This document shows positions 25,332 through 39,500 of a stretch of DNA of 64,000 bases, in pieces. This stretch comes from Euwallacea fornicatus (Eukaryota > Arthropoda > Insecta > Coleoptera > Curculionidae). Position 1 is the first letter of the stretch. Each line of letters starts with the position of its first letter. Both the position numbers and the translations under genes were made by a program. The stretch covers positions 310,001-374,000 of the forward strand of contig NW_027096029.1 in the NCBI RefSeq assembly GCF_040115645.1, read 5' to 3'. The notes under the pieces were generated by a model. That model had not been told where the DNA came from. It ran no database searches and worked only from the letters and a program-made list of their open reading frames with translations.

Positions 25332-27899
25332 TGCTCAAACACACAACTTTTGTAACATTTCAAACTTCGAAGCTCGATAACTTCGGCAAACAAACTCCAA
25401 GTTTCTTAAACGATGTGTCAAATTAATCAGCTCGTCGAGATCTTTGAGACGTCACAACAAATCATGATTACATCTTGTTGCATTTCCAAGAAAAATAGTA
25501 CTTTATGTGCTCAAACACAGAACATTTGTAACATTTCAAATTTCGAAGCTCGATAACTTCGGCAAACAAACTTCAAGTTTCTTAAACGAGGTGTAAAATT
25601 AATCAGCTCGTCGAGATCTTTGAGACGTCACAACAAATCATGATTGCATCTTGTTGCATTTCCAAGAAAAATAGTACTTTATGTGCTCAAACACACAACT
25701 TTTGTAACATTTCAAACTTCGAAGCTCGATAACTTCGGCAAACAAACTCCAAGTTTCTTAAACGAGGTGTCAAATTAATCAGCTCGTCGAGATCTTTGAG
25801 ACGTCACAACAAATGATAATTGCATCTTGTTGCATTTCCAAGAAAAATAGTACTTTATGTGCTCAAACACAGAACATTTGTACAATTTCGAATTTCGAAG
25901 CTCGATAACTTCGACAAACAAACTCCAAGTTTCTTAAACGAAGTGTCAAATTAATCAGCTCCACGAGATCTTTGAGACGTCACAACAAATCATGATTGCA
26001 TCTTGTTGCATTTCCAAGAAAAATAGTACTTTATGTGCTCAAACACACAACTTTCGTAACATTTCAAACTTCGAAGCTCGGTAACTTCGGCAAATGATCA
26101 CCAAATTTCTTAAACAAAGTGTCAAATTAATCACCTCCACGAGATTTTTGAGACGTTACAACAAATCATGATTGCATCTTGTTGCATTTCCAAGACAAAT
26201 AGTACTTTATATGTTCAAACACACAACTTTTGTAACATTTCAAATTTCGAAGCTCGATAACTTCGGCAAACAAACTTCAAGTTTCTTAAACGAGGTGTCA
26301 AATTAATCACCTCCACGAGATTTTTGAGACGTCACAACAAATCATGATTGCATCTTGTTGCATTTCCAAGACAAATAGTACTTTATATGTTCAAACACAC
26401 AACTTTTGTAACATTTCAAACTTCGAAGCTCGATAACTTCGTCAAACAAACTTCAAGTTTCTTAAACGAGGTGTAAAATTAATCAGCTCGTCGAGATCTT
26501 TGAGACGTCACAACAAATCATGATTGCATCTTGTTGCATTTCCAAGAAAAATAGTACTTTATGTGCTCAAACACACAACTTTTGTAACATTTCAAACTTC
26601 GAAGCTCGATAACTTCGGCAAACAAACTCCAAGTTTCTTAAACGAGGTGTCAAATTAATCAGCTCGTCGAGATCTTTGAGACGTCATAACAAATGATAAT
26701 TGCATCTTGTTGCATTTCCAAGAAAAATAGTACTTTATGTGCTCAAACACACAACTTTCGTAACATTTCAAACTTGGAAGCTCGTTAACTTCGACAAATG
26801 ATCACCAAGTTTCTTAAACGAAGTGTCAAATTAATCAGCTCGTCGAGATCTTTGAGATGTCACAACAAATGATAATTGCATCTTGTTGCATTTCCAAGAA
26901 AAATAGTACTTTATGTGCTCAAACACACAACTTTCGTAACATTTCAAACTTCGAAGCTCGTTAACTTCGACAAATGATCACCAAGTTTCTTAAACGAAGT
27001 GTCAAATTAATCAGCTCGTCGAGATCTTTGAGACGTCACAACAAATCATGATTGCATCTTGTTGCATTTCCAAGAAAAATAGTACTTTATGTGCTCAAAC
27101 ACACAACTTTTGTAACATTTCAAACTTCGAAGCTCGATAACTTCGGCAAACAAACTCCAAGTTTCTTAAACGATGTGTCAAATTAATCAGCTCGTCGAGA
27201 TCTTTGAGACGTCACAACAAATCATGATTACATCTTGTTGCATTTCCAAGAAAAATAGTACTTTATGTGCTCAAACACAGAACATTTGTAACATTTCAAA
27301 TTTCGAAGCTCGATAACTTCGGCAAACAAACTTCAAGTTTCTTAAACGAGGTGTAAAATTAATCAGCTCGTCGAGATCTTTGAGACGTCACAACAAATCA
27401 TGATTGCATCTTGTTGCATTTCCAAGAAAAAGAGTACTTTATGTGCTCAAACACACAACTTTTGTAACATTTCAAACTTCGAAGCTCGATAACTTCGGCA
27501 AACAAACTCCAAGTTTCTTAAACGATGTGTCAAATTAATCAGCTCGTCGAGATCTTTGAGACGTCACAACAAATCATGATTACATCTTGTTGCATTTCCA
27601 AGAAAAATAGTACTTTATGTGCTCAAACACAGAACATTTGTAACATTTCAAATTTCGAAGCTCGATAACTTCGGCAAACAAACTTCAAGTTTCTTAAACG
27701 AGGTGTAAAATTAATCAGCTCGTCGAGATCTTTGAGACGTCACAACAAATCATGATTACATCTTGTTGCATTTCCAAGAAAAATAGTACTTTATGTGCTC
27801 AAACACAGAACATTTGTAACATTTCAAATTTCGAAGCTCGATAACTTCGGCAAACAAACTTCAAGTTTCTTAAACGAGGTGTAAAATTAATCAGCTCGT

Positions 27900-30515
27900 C
27901 GAGATCTTTGAGACGTCACAACAAATCATGATTGCATCTTGTTGCATTTCCAAGAAAAAGAGTACTTTATGTGCTCAAACACACAACTTTTGTAACATTT
28001 CAAACTTCGAAGCTCGATAACTTCGGCAAACAAACTCCAAGTTTCTTAAACGAGGTGTCAAATTAATCAGCTCGTCGAGATCTTTGAGATGTCACAACAA
28101 ATGATAATTGCATCTTGTTGCATTTCCAAGAAAAATAGTACTTTATGTGCTCAAACACACAACTTTCGTAACATTTCAAACTTCGAAGCTCGATAACTTC
28201 GGCAAACAAACTCCAAGTTTCTTAAACGAGGTGTCAAATTAATCAGCTCGTCGAGATCTTTGAGACGTCACAACAAATGATAATTGCATCTTGTTGCATT
28301 TCCAAGAAAAATAGTACTTTATGTGCTCAAACACACAACTTTCGTAACATTTCAAACTTGGAGGCTCGTTAACTTCGACAAATGATCACCAAGTTTCTTA
28401 AACGAAGTGTCAAATTAATCAGCTCGTCGAGATCTTTGAGACGTCACAACAAATCATGATTGCATCTTGTTGCATTTCCAAGAAAAATAGTACTTTATGT
28501 GCTCAAACACACAACTTTCGTAACATTTCAAACTTCGAAGCTCGTTAACTTCGACAAATGATCACCAAGTTTCTTAAACGAAGTGTCAAATTAATCAGCT
28601 CGTCGAGATCTTTGAGACGTCACAACAAATCATGATTGCATCTTGTTGCATTTCCAAGAAAAATAGTACTTTATGTGCTCAAACACACAACTTTTGTAAC
28701 ATTTCAAACTTCGAAGCTCGATAACTTCGGCAAACAAACTCCAAGTTTCTTAAACGATGTGTCAAATTAATCAGCTCGTCGAGATCTTTGAGACGTCACA
28801 ACAAATCATGATTACATCTTGTTGCATTTCCAAGAAAAATAGTACTTTATGTGCTCAAACACAGAACATTTGTAACATTTCAAATTTCGAAGCTCGATAA
28901 CTTCGGCAAACAAACTTCAAGATTCTTAAACGAGGTGTAAAATTAATCAGCTCGTCGAGATCTTTGAGACGTCACAACAAATCATGATTGCATCTTGTTG
29001 CATTTCCAAGAAAAATAGTACTTTATGTGCTCAAACACACAACTTTTGTAACATTTCAAACTTCGAAGCTCGATAACTTCGGCAAACAAACTCCAAGTTT
29101 CTTAAACGAGGTGTCAAATTAATCAGCTCGTCGAGATCTTTGAGACGTCACAACAAATGATAATTGCATCTTGTTGCATTTCCAAGAAAAATAGTACTTT
29201 ATGTGCTCAAACACAGAACATTTGTAACATTTCAAATTTCGAAGCTCGATAACTTCAGCAAACAAACTCCACGTTTCTTAAACGAAGTGTCAAATTAATC
29301 AGCTCGTCGAGATCTTTGAGATGTCACAATAAATGATAATTGCATCTTGTTGCATTTCCAAGAAAAATAGTACTTTATGTGCTCAAACACAGAACATTTG
29401 TACAATTTCGAATTTCGAAGCTCGATAACTTCGGCAAACAAACTCCAAGTTTCTTAAACGATGTGTCAAATTAATCAGCTCGTCGAGATCTTTGAGACGT
29501 CACAACAAATCATGATTACATCTTGTTGCATTTCCAAGAAAAAGAGTACTTTATGTGCTCAAACACACAACTTTTGTAACATTTCAAACTTCGAAGCTCG
29601 ATAACTTCGGCAAACAAACTCCAAGTTTCTTAAACGAGGTGTCAAATTAATCAGCTCGTCGAGATCTTTGAGATGTCACAACAAATGATAATTGCATCTT
29701 GTTGCATTTCCAAGAAAAATAGTACTTTATGTGCTCAAACACACAACTTTCGTAACATTTCAAACTTCGAAGCTCGATAACTTCGGCAAACAAACTCCAA
29801 GTTTCTTAAACGAGGTGTCAAATTAATCAGCTCGTCGAGATCTTTGAGACGTCACAACAAATGATAATTGCATCTTGTTGCATTTCCAAGAAAAATAGTA
29901 CTTTATGTGCTCAAACACACAACTTTCGTAACATTCCAAACTTGGAGGCTCGTTAACTTCGACAAATGATCACCAAGTTTCTTAAACGAAGTGTCAAATT
30001 AATCAGCTCGTCGAGATCTTTGAGATGTCACAACAAATGATAATTGCATCTTGTTGCATTTCCAAGAAAAATAGTACTTTATGTGCTCAAACACACAACT
30101 TTCGTAACATTTCAAACTTCGAAGCTCGTTAACTTCGACAAATGATCACCAAGTTTCTTAAACGAAGTGTCAAATTAATCAGCTCGTCGAGATCTTTGAG
30201 ACGTCACAACAAATCATGATTGCATCTTGTTGCATTTCCAAGAAAAATAGTACTTTATGTGCTCAAACACACAACTTTTGTAACATTTCAAACTTCGAAG
30301 CTCGATAACTTCGGCAAACAAACTCCAAGTTTCTTATACGATGTGTCAAATTAATCAGCTCGTCGAGATCTTTGAGACGTCACAACAAATCATGATTGCA
30401 TCTTGTTGCATTTCCAAGAAAAATAGTACTTTATGTGCTCAAACACAGAACATTTGTAACATTTCAAATTTCGAAGCTCGATAACTTCGGCAAACAAACT
30501 TCAAGTTTCTTAAAC
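27900..30515. repeat. 9-monomer HOR (1,584-bp shift)
   Basis: Bases about 27,900-28,930 recur at 29,484-30,515. Marks are 'aaaaagagtac' (27,959 and 29,543 for agagt) and 'cttggaggctcg' (gaggctcg at 28,361 and 29,945). Differences include 'gattgc' versus 'gattac', 'cttatacg' at 30,332 against 'cttaaacg', and loss in the first copy of the gatgtc/tgataatt form. Private marks 'caagattc' (about 28,920) and 'ccacgtttc' (about 29,270) occur in monomers of this region. Confidence 0.85.
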
Positions 30516-33500
30516 GAAGTGTCAAATTAATCAGCTCCACAAGATCTTTGAGACGTCACAACAAATCATGATTGCATCTTGTTGCATTTCCAAGAAAAAT
30601 AGTACTTTATGTGCTCAAACACACAACTTTCGTAACATTTCAAACTTCGAAGCTCGTAAACTTCGACAAATGATCACCAAGTTTCTTAAACGAAGTGTCA
30701 AATTAATCAGCTCGTCGAGATCTTTGAGACGTCACAACAAATGATAATTGCATCTTGTTGCATTTCCAAGAAAAATAGTACTTTATGTGCTCAAACACAC
30801 AACTTTCGTAACATTTCAAACTTGGAAGCTCGTTAACTTCGACAAATGATCACCAAGTTTCTTAAACGAAGTGTCAAATTAATCAGCTCGTCGAGATCTT
30901 TGAGACGTCACAACAAATCATGATTGCATCTTGTTGCATTTCCAAGAAAAATAGTACTTTATGTGCTCAAACACACAACTTTTGTAACATTTCAAACTTC
31001 GAAGCTCGATAACTTCGGCAAACAAACTCCAAGTTTCTTAAACGATGTGTCAAATTAATCAGCTCGTCGAGATCTTTGAGACGTCACAACAAATCATGAT
31101 TGCATCTTGTTGCATTTCCAAGAAAAATAGTACTTTATGTGCTCAAACACAGAACATTTGTAACATTTCAAATTTCGAAGCTCGATAACTTCGGCAAACA
31201 AACTTCAAGTTTCTTAAACGAGGTGTAAAATTAATCAGCTCGTCGAGATCTTTGAGACGTTACAACAAATCATGATTGCATCTTGTTGCATTTCCAAGAA
31301 AAATAGTACTTTATGTGCTCAAACACACAACTTTTGTAACATTTCAAACTTCGAAGCTCGATAACTTCGGCAAACAAACTCCAAGTTTCTTAAACGAGGT
31401 GTCAAATTAATCAGCTCGTCGAGATCTTTGAGATGTCACAACAAATGATAATTGCATCTTGTTGCATTTCCAATAAAAATAGTACTTTATGTGCTCAAAC
31501 ACACAACTTTCGTAACATTTCAAACTTCGAAGCTCGTTAACTTCGACAAATGATCACCAAGTTTCTTAAACGAAGTGTCAAATTAATCAGCTTGTCGAGA
31601 TCTTTGAGACGTCACAACAAATCATGATTGCATCTTGTTGCATTTCCACGAAAAATAGTACTTTATGTGCTCAAACACACAACTTTTGTAACATTTCAAA
31701 CTTCGAAGCTCGATAACTTCGGCAAACAAACTCCAAGTTTCTTAAACGATGTGTCAAATTAATCAGCTCGTCGAGATCTTTGAGACGTCACAACAAATCA
31801 TGATTGCATCTTGTTGCATTTCCAAGAAAAATAGTACTTTATGTGCTCAAACACAGAACATTTGTAACATTTCAAATTTCGAAGCTCGATAACTTCGGCA
31901 AACAAACTTCAAGTTTCTTAAACGAAGTGTCAAATTAATCAGCTCCACAAGATCTTTGAGACGTCACAACAAATCATGATTGCATCTTGTTGCATTTCCA
32001 AGAAAAATAGTACTTTATGTGCTCAAACACACAACATTCGTAACATTTCAAATTTCGAAGCTCGATAACTTCGACAAATGATCACCAAATTTCTTAAACG
32101 AAGTGTCACATTAATCAGCTCCACGAGATCTTTGAGACGTCACAACAAATCATGATTGCATCTTGTTGCATTTCCAAGAAAAATAGTATTTTATGTGCTC
32201 AAACACACAACTTTTGTAACATTTCAAATTTCGAAGCTCGATAACTTCAACAAACAAACTCCAAGTTTCTTAAACGAGGTGTAAAATTAATCAGCTCGTC
32301 GAGATCTTTGAGATGTCAAAACAAATGATAATTGCATCTTGTTGCATTTCCAAGAAAAATAGTACTTTATGTGCTCAAACACACAACTTTTGTAACATTT
32401 CAAACTTCGAAGCTCGGTAACTTCGGCAAATGATCACCAAATTTCTTAAACGAAGTGTCAAATTAATCACCTCCACGAGATTTTTGAGACGTCACAACAA
32501 ATCATGATTGCATCTTGTTGCATTTCCAAGAAAAATAGTACTTTATGTGCTCAAACACACAACTTTCGTAACATTTCAAACTTCGAAGCTCGGTAACTTC
32601 GGCAAATGATCACCAAATTTCTTAAACGAAGTGTCAAATTAATCACCTCCACGAGATTTTTGAGACGTCACAACAAATCATGATTGCATCTTGTTGCATT
32701 TCCAAGACAAATAGTACTTTATATGTTCAAACACACAACTTTTGTAACATTTCAAACTTCGAAGCTCGATAATTTCGTCAAACAAACTTCAAGTTTCTTA
32801 AACGAGGTGTAAAATTAATCAGCTCGTCGAGATCTTTGAGATGTCAAAACAAATGATAATTGCATCTTGTTGCATTTCCAAGAAAAATAGTACTTTATGT
32901 GCTCAAACACACAACTTTCGTAACATTTCAAACTGTGAAGCTCGTTAACTTCGACAAATGATCACGAAATTTCTTAAACGAAGTGTCAAATTAATCACCT
33001 CCACGAGATCTTTGAGACGTCACAACAAATCATGATTGCATCTTGTTGCATTTCCAAGAAAAATAGTACTTTATGTGCTCCAACACACAACTTTCGTAAC
33101 ATTTCAAACTGTGAAGCTCGTTAACTTCGACAAATGATCACGAAATTTCTTAAACGAAGTGTCAAATTAATCACCTCCACGAGATTTTTGAGACGTCACA
33201 ACAAATCATGATTGCATCTTGTTGCATTTCCAAGACAAATAGTACTTTATATGTTCAAACACACAACTTTTGTAACATTTCAAACTTCGAAGCTCGATAA
33301 TTTCGTCAAACAAACTTCAAGTTTCTTAAACGAGGTGTAAAATTAATCAGCTCGTCGAGATCTTTGAGATGTCAAAACAAATGGTAATTGCATCTTGTTG
33401 CATTTCCAAGAAAAATAGTACTTTATGTGCTCAAACACACAACTTTTGTAACATTTCAAACTTCGAAGCTCGGTAACTTCGGCAAATGATCACCAAATTT

Positions 33501-36500
33501 CTTAAACGAAGTGTCAAATTAATCACCTCCACGAGATTTTTGAGACGTCACAACAAATCATGATTGCATCTTGTTGCATTTCCAAGAAAAAGAGTACTTT
33601 ATGTGCTCAAACACACAACTTTTGTAACATTTCAAATTTCGAAGCTCGATAACTTCAACAAACAAACTCCAAGTTTCTTAAACGAAGTGTCAAATTAATC
33701 AGCTCGTCGAGATCTTTGAGATGTCTAAACAAATGATAATTGCATCTTGTTGCATTTCCAAGAAAAATAGTACTTTATGTGCTCAAACACACAACTTTTG
33801 TAACATTTCAAACTTCGAAGCTCGGTAACTTCGGCAAATGATCACCAAATTTCTTAAACGAAGTGTCAAATTAATCACTTCCACGAGATTTTTGAGACGT
33901 CACGACAAATCATGATTGCATCTTGTTGCATTTCCAAGAAAAATAGTACTTTATGTGCTCAAACACACAACTTTCGTAACATTTCAAACTTCGAAGCTCG
34001 TTAACTTCGACAAATGATCACCAAGTTTCTTAAACGAAGTGTCAAATTAATCAGCTCGTCGAGATCTTTGAGACGTCACAACAAATCATGATTGCATCTT
34101 GTTGCATTTCCAAGAAAAATAGTACTTTATGTGCTCAAACACACAACTTTTGTAACATTTCAAATTTCGAAGCTCGATAACTTCAACAAACAAACTCCAA
34201 GTTTCTTAAACGAAGTGTCAAATTAATCAGCTCGTCGAGATCTTTGAGATGTCTAAACAAATGATAATTGCATCTTGTTGCATTTCCAAGAAAAATAGTA
34301 CTTTATGTGCTCAAACACACAACTTTTGTAACATTTCAAACTTCGAAGCTCGGTAACTTCGACAAATGATCACCAAGTTTCTTAAACGAAGTGTCAAATT
34401 AATCAGCTCGTCGAGATCTTTGAGACGTCACAACAAATGATAATTGCATCTTGTTGCATTTCCAAGAAAAATAGTACTTTATGTGCTCAAACACACAACT
34501 TTCGTAACATTTCAAACTTGGAAGCTCGTTAACTTCGACAAATGATCACCAAGTTTCTTAAACGAAGTGTCAAATTAATCAGCTCGTCGAGATCTTTGAG
34601 ACGTCACAACAAATCATGATTGCATCTTGTTGCATTTCCAAGAAAAATAGTACTTTATGTGCTCAAACACACAACTTTTGTAACATTTCAAACTTCGAAG
34701 CTCGATAACTTCGGCAAACAAACTCCAAGTTTCTTAAACGATGTGTCAAATTAATCAGCTCGTCGAGATCTTTGAGACGTCACAACAAATCATGATTGCA
34801 TCTTGTTGCATTTCCAAGAAAAATAGTACTTTATGTGCTCAAACACAGAACATTTGTAACATTTCAAATTTCGAAGCTCGATAACTTCGGCAAACAAACT
34901 TCAAGTTTCTTAAACGAGGTGTAAAATTAATCAGCTCGTCGAGATCTTTGAGACGTTACAACAAATCATGATTGCATCTTGTTGCATTTCCAAGAAAAAT
35001 AGTACTTTATGTGCTCAAACACACAACTTTTGTAACATTTCAAACTTCGAAGCTCGATAACTTCGGCAAACAAACTCCAAGTTTCTTAAACGAGGTGTCA
35101 AATTAATCAGCTCGTCGAGATCTTTGAGATGTCACAACAAATGATAATTGCATCTTGTTGCATTTCCAATAAAAATAGTACTTTATGTGCTCAAACACAC
35201 AACTTTCGTAACATTTCAAACTTCGAAGCTCGTTAACTTCGACAAATGATCACCAAGTTTCTTAAACGAAGTGTCAAATTAATCAGCTCGTCGAGATCTT
35301 TGAGACGTCACAACAAATCATGATTGCATCTTGTTGCATTTCCACGAAAAATAGTACTTTATGTGCTCAAACACACAACTTTTGTAACATTTCAAACTTC
35401 GAAGCTCGATAACTTCGGCAAACAAACTCCAAGTTTCTTAAACGATGTGTCAAATTAATCAGCTCGTCGAGATCTTTGAGACGTCACAACAAATCATGAT
35501 TGCATCTTGTTGCATTTCCAAGAAAAATAGTACTTTATGTGCTCAAACACAGAACATTTGTAACAGTTCAAATTTCGAAGCTCGATAACTTCGGCAAACA
35601 AACTTCAAGTTTCTTAAACGAAGTGTCAAATTAATCAGCTCCACAAGATCTTTGAGACGTCACAACAAATCATGATTGCATCTTGTTGCATTTCCAAGAA
35701 AAATAGTACTTTATGTGCTCAAACACACAACATTCGTAACATTTCAAACTTTGAAGCTCGTTAACTTCGACAAATGATCACCAAATTTCTTAAACGAAGT
35801 GTCACATTAATCAGCTCCACGAGATCTTTGAGACGTCACAACAAATCATGATTGCATCTTGTTGCATTTCCAAGAAAAATAGTATTTTATGTGCTCAAAC
35901 ACACAACTTTTGTAACATTTCAAATTTCGAAGCTCGATAACTTCAACAAACAAACTCCAAGTTTCTTAAACGAGGTGTAAAATTAATCAGCTCGTCGAGA
36001 TCTTTGAGATGTCAAAACAAATGATAATTGCATCTTGTTGCATTTCCAAGAAAAATAGTACTTTATGTGCTCAAACACACAACTTTTGTAACATTTCAAA
36101 CTTCGAAGCTCGGTAACTTCGGCAAATGATCACCAAATTTCTTAAACGAAGTGTCAAATTAATCACCTCCACGAGATTTTTGAGACGTCACAACAAATCA
36201 TGATTGCATCTTGTTGCATTTCCAAGAAAAATAGTACTTTATGTGCTCAAACACACAACTTTCGTAACATTTCAAACTTCGAAGCTCGGTAACTTCGGCA
36301 AATGATCACCAAATTTCTTAAACGAAGTGTCAAATTAATCACCTCCACGAGATTTTTGAGACGTCACAACAAATCATGATTGCATCTTGTTGCATTTCCA
36401 AGACAAATAGTACTTTATATGTTCAAACACACAACTTTTGTAACATTTCAAACTTCGAAGCTCGATAACTTCGTCAAACAAACTTCAAGTTTCTTAAACG

Positions 36501-39500
36501 AGGTGTAAAATTAATCAGCTCGTCGAGATCTTTGAGATGTCAAAACAAATGATAATTGCATCTTGTTGCATTTCCAAGAAAAATAGTACTTTATGTGCTC
36601 AAACACACAACTTTTGTAACATTTCAAACTTCGAAGCTCGGTAACTTCGGCAAATGATCACCAAATTTCTTAAACGAAGTGTCAAATTAATCACCTCCAC
36701 GAGATTTTTGAGACGTCACAACAAATCATGATTGCATCTTGTTGCATTTCCAAGAAAAAGAGTACTTTATGTGCTCAAACACACAACTTTTGTAACATTT
36801 CAAATTTCGAAGCTCGATAACTTCAACAAACAAACTCCAAGTTTCTTAAACGAAGTGTCAAATTAATCAGCTCGTCGAGATCTTTGAGATGTCTAAACAA
36901 ATGATAATTGCATCTTGTTGCATTTCCAAGAAAAATAGTACTTTATGTGCTCAAACACACAACTTTTGTAACATTTCAAACTTCGAAGCTCGGTAACTTC
37001 GGCAAATGATCACCAAATTTCTTAAACGAAGTGTCAAATTAATCACTTCCACGAGATTTTTGAGACGTCACGACAAATCATGATTGCATCTTGTTGCATT
37101 TCCAAGAAAAATAGTACTTTATGTGCTCAAACACACAACTTTCGTAACATTTCAAACTTCGAAGCTCGTTAACTTCGACAAATGATCACCAAGTTTCTTA
37201 AACGAAGTGTCAAATTAATCAGCTCGTCGAGATCTTTGAGACGTCACAACAAATCATGATTGCATCTTGTTGCATTTCCAAGAAAAATAGTACTTTATGT
37301 GCTCAAACACACAACTTTTGTAACATTTCAAACTTCGAAGCTCGATAACTTCGGCAAACAAACTCCAAGTTTCTTAAACGATGTGTCAAATTAATCAGCT
37401 CGTCGAGATCTTTGAGACGTCACAACAAATCATGATTGCATCTTGTTGCATTTCCAAGAAAAATAGTACTTTATGTGCTCAAACACACAACTTTTGTAAC
37501 ATTTCAAACTTCGAAGCTCGATAACTTCGGCAAACAAACTTCAAGTTTCTTAAACGAGGTGTCAAATTAATCAGCTCGTCGAGATCTTTGAGATGTCACA
37601 ATAAATGATAATTGCATCTTGTTGCATTTCCAAGAAAAATAGTACTTTATGTGCTCAAACACAGAACATTTGTACAATTTCGAATTTCGAAGCTCGATAA
37701 CTTCGGCAAACAAACTCCAAGTTTCTTAAACGATGTGTCAAATTAATCAGCTCGTCGAGATCTTTGAGACGTCACAACAAATCATGATTACATCTTGTTG
37801 CATTTCCAAGAAAAAGAGTACTTTATGTGCTCAAACACACAACTTTTGTAACATTTCAAACTTCGAAGCTCGATAACTTCGGCAAACAAACTCCAAGTTT
37901 CTTAAACGAGGTGTCAAATTAATCAGCTCGTCGAGATCTTTGAGATGTCACAACAAATGATAATTGCATCTTGTTGCATTTCCAAGAAAAATAGTACTTT
38001 ATGTGCTCAAACACACAACTTTCGTAACATTTCAAACTTCGAAGCTCGATAACTTCGGCAAACAAACTCCAAGTTTCTTAAACGAGGTGTCAAATTAATC
38101 AGCTCGTCGAGATCTTTGAGATGTCACAACAAATGATAATTGCATCTTGTTGCATTTCCAAGAAAAATAGTACTTTATGTGCTCAAACACACAACTTTCG
38201 TAACATTTCAAACTTCGAAGCTCGTTAACTTCGACAAATGATCACCAAGTTTCTTAAACGAAGTGTCAAATTAATCAGCTCGTCGAGATCTTTGAGACGT
38301 CACAACAAATCATGATTGCATCTTGTTGCATTTCCAAGAAAAATAGTACTTTATGTGCTCAAACACACAACTTTTGTAACATTTCAAACTTCGAAGCTCG
38401 ATAACTTCGGCAAACAAACTCCAAGTTTCTTATACGATGTGTCAAATTAATCAGCTCGTCGAGATCTTTGAGACGTCACAACAAATCATGATTGCATCTT
38501 GTTGCATTTCCAAGAAAAATAGTACTTTATGTGCTCAAACACAGAACATTTGTAACATTTCAAATTTCGAAGCTCGATAACTTCGGCAAACAAACTTCAA
38601 GTTTCTTAAACGAAGTGTCAAATTAATCAGCTCCACAAGATCTTTGAGACGTCACAACAAATCATGATTGCATCTTGTTGCATTTCCAAGAAAAATAGTA
38701 CTTTATGTGCTCAAACACACAACTTTCGTAACATTTCAAACTTCGAAGCTCGTTAACTTCGACAAATGATCACCAAGTTTCTTAAACGAAGTGTCAAATT
38801 AATCAGCTCGTCGAGATCTTTGAGACGTCACAACAAATGATAATTGCATCTTGTTGCATTTCCAAGAAAAATAGTACTTTATGTGCTCAAACACACAACT
38901 TTCGTAACATTTCAAACTTGGAAGCTCGTTAACTTCGACAAATGATCACCAAGTTTCTTAAACGAAGTGTCAAATTAATCAGCTCGTCGAGATCTTTGAG
39001 ACGTCACAACAAATCATGATTGCATCTTGTTGCATTTCCAAGAAAAATAGTACTTTATGTGCTCAAACACACAACTTTTGTAACATTTCAAACTTCGAAG
39101 CTCGATAACTTCGGCAAACAAACTCCAAGTTTCTTAAACGATGTGTCAAATTAATCAGCTCGTCGAGATCTTTGAGACGTCACAACAAATCATGATTGCA
39201 TCTTGTTGCATTTCCAAGAAAAATAGTACTTTATGTGCTCAAACACAGAACATTTGTAACATTTCAAATTTCGAAGCTCGATAACTTCGGCAAACAAACT
39301 TCAAGTTTCTTAAACGAGGTGTAAAATTAATCAGCTCGTCGAGATCTTTGAGACGTTACAACAAATCATGATTGCATCTTGTTGCATTTCCAAGAAAAAT
39401 AGTACTTTATGTGCTCAAACACACAACTTTTGTAACATTTCAAACTTCGAAGCTCGATAACTTCGGCAAACAAACTCCAAGTTTCTTAAACGAGGTGTCA

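Larger units (their letters stand above)
20735..27969. repeat. 24-monomer HOR (4,215 bp), one full and one 3-kb partial copy
   Basis: About 3.0 kb at 20,735-23,754 recur at 24,950-27,969 with no difference noticed by eye. Marks are the 2-bp-deleted monomer (20,943 and 25,158), the 'gtacaatttcg' monomer (21,645 and 25,860), 'gacgtcataac' (22,466 and 26,681) and 'aaaaagagtac' (23,216 and 27,431 for agagt). The shift is 24 x 176 minus 9, the 9 bp being one 2-bp and one 7-bp deletion. The stretch 23,755-24,949, found only in the first copy, is assembled from monomers of the preceding 15-mer, including 'gtcgatatc' and 'ccaataaaaa' again. Confidence 0.92.
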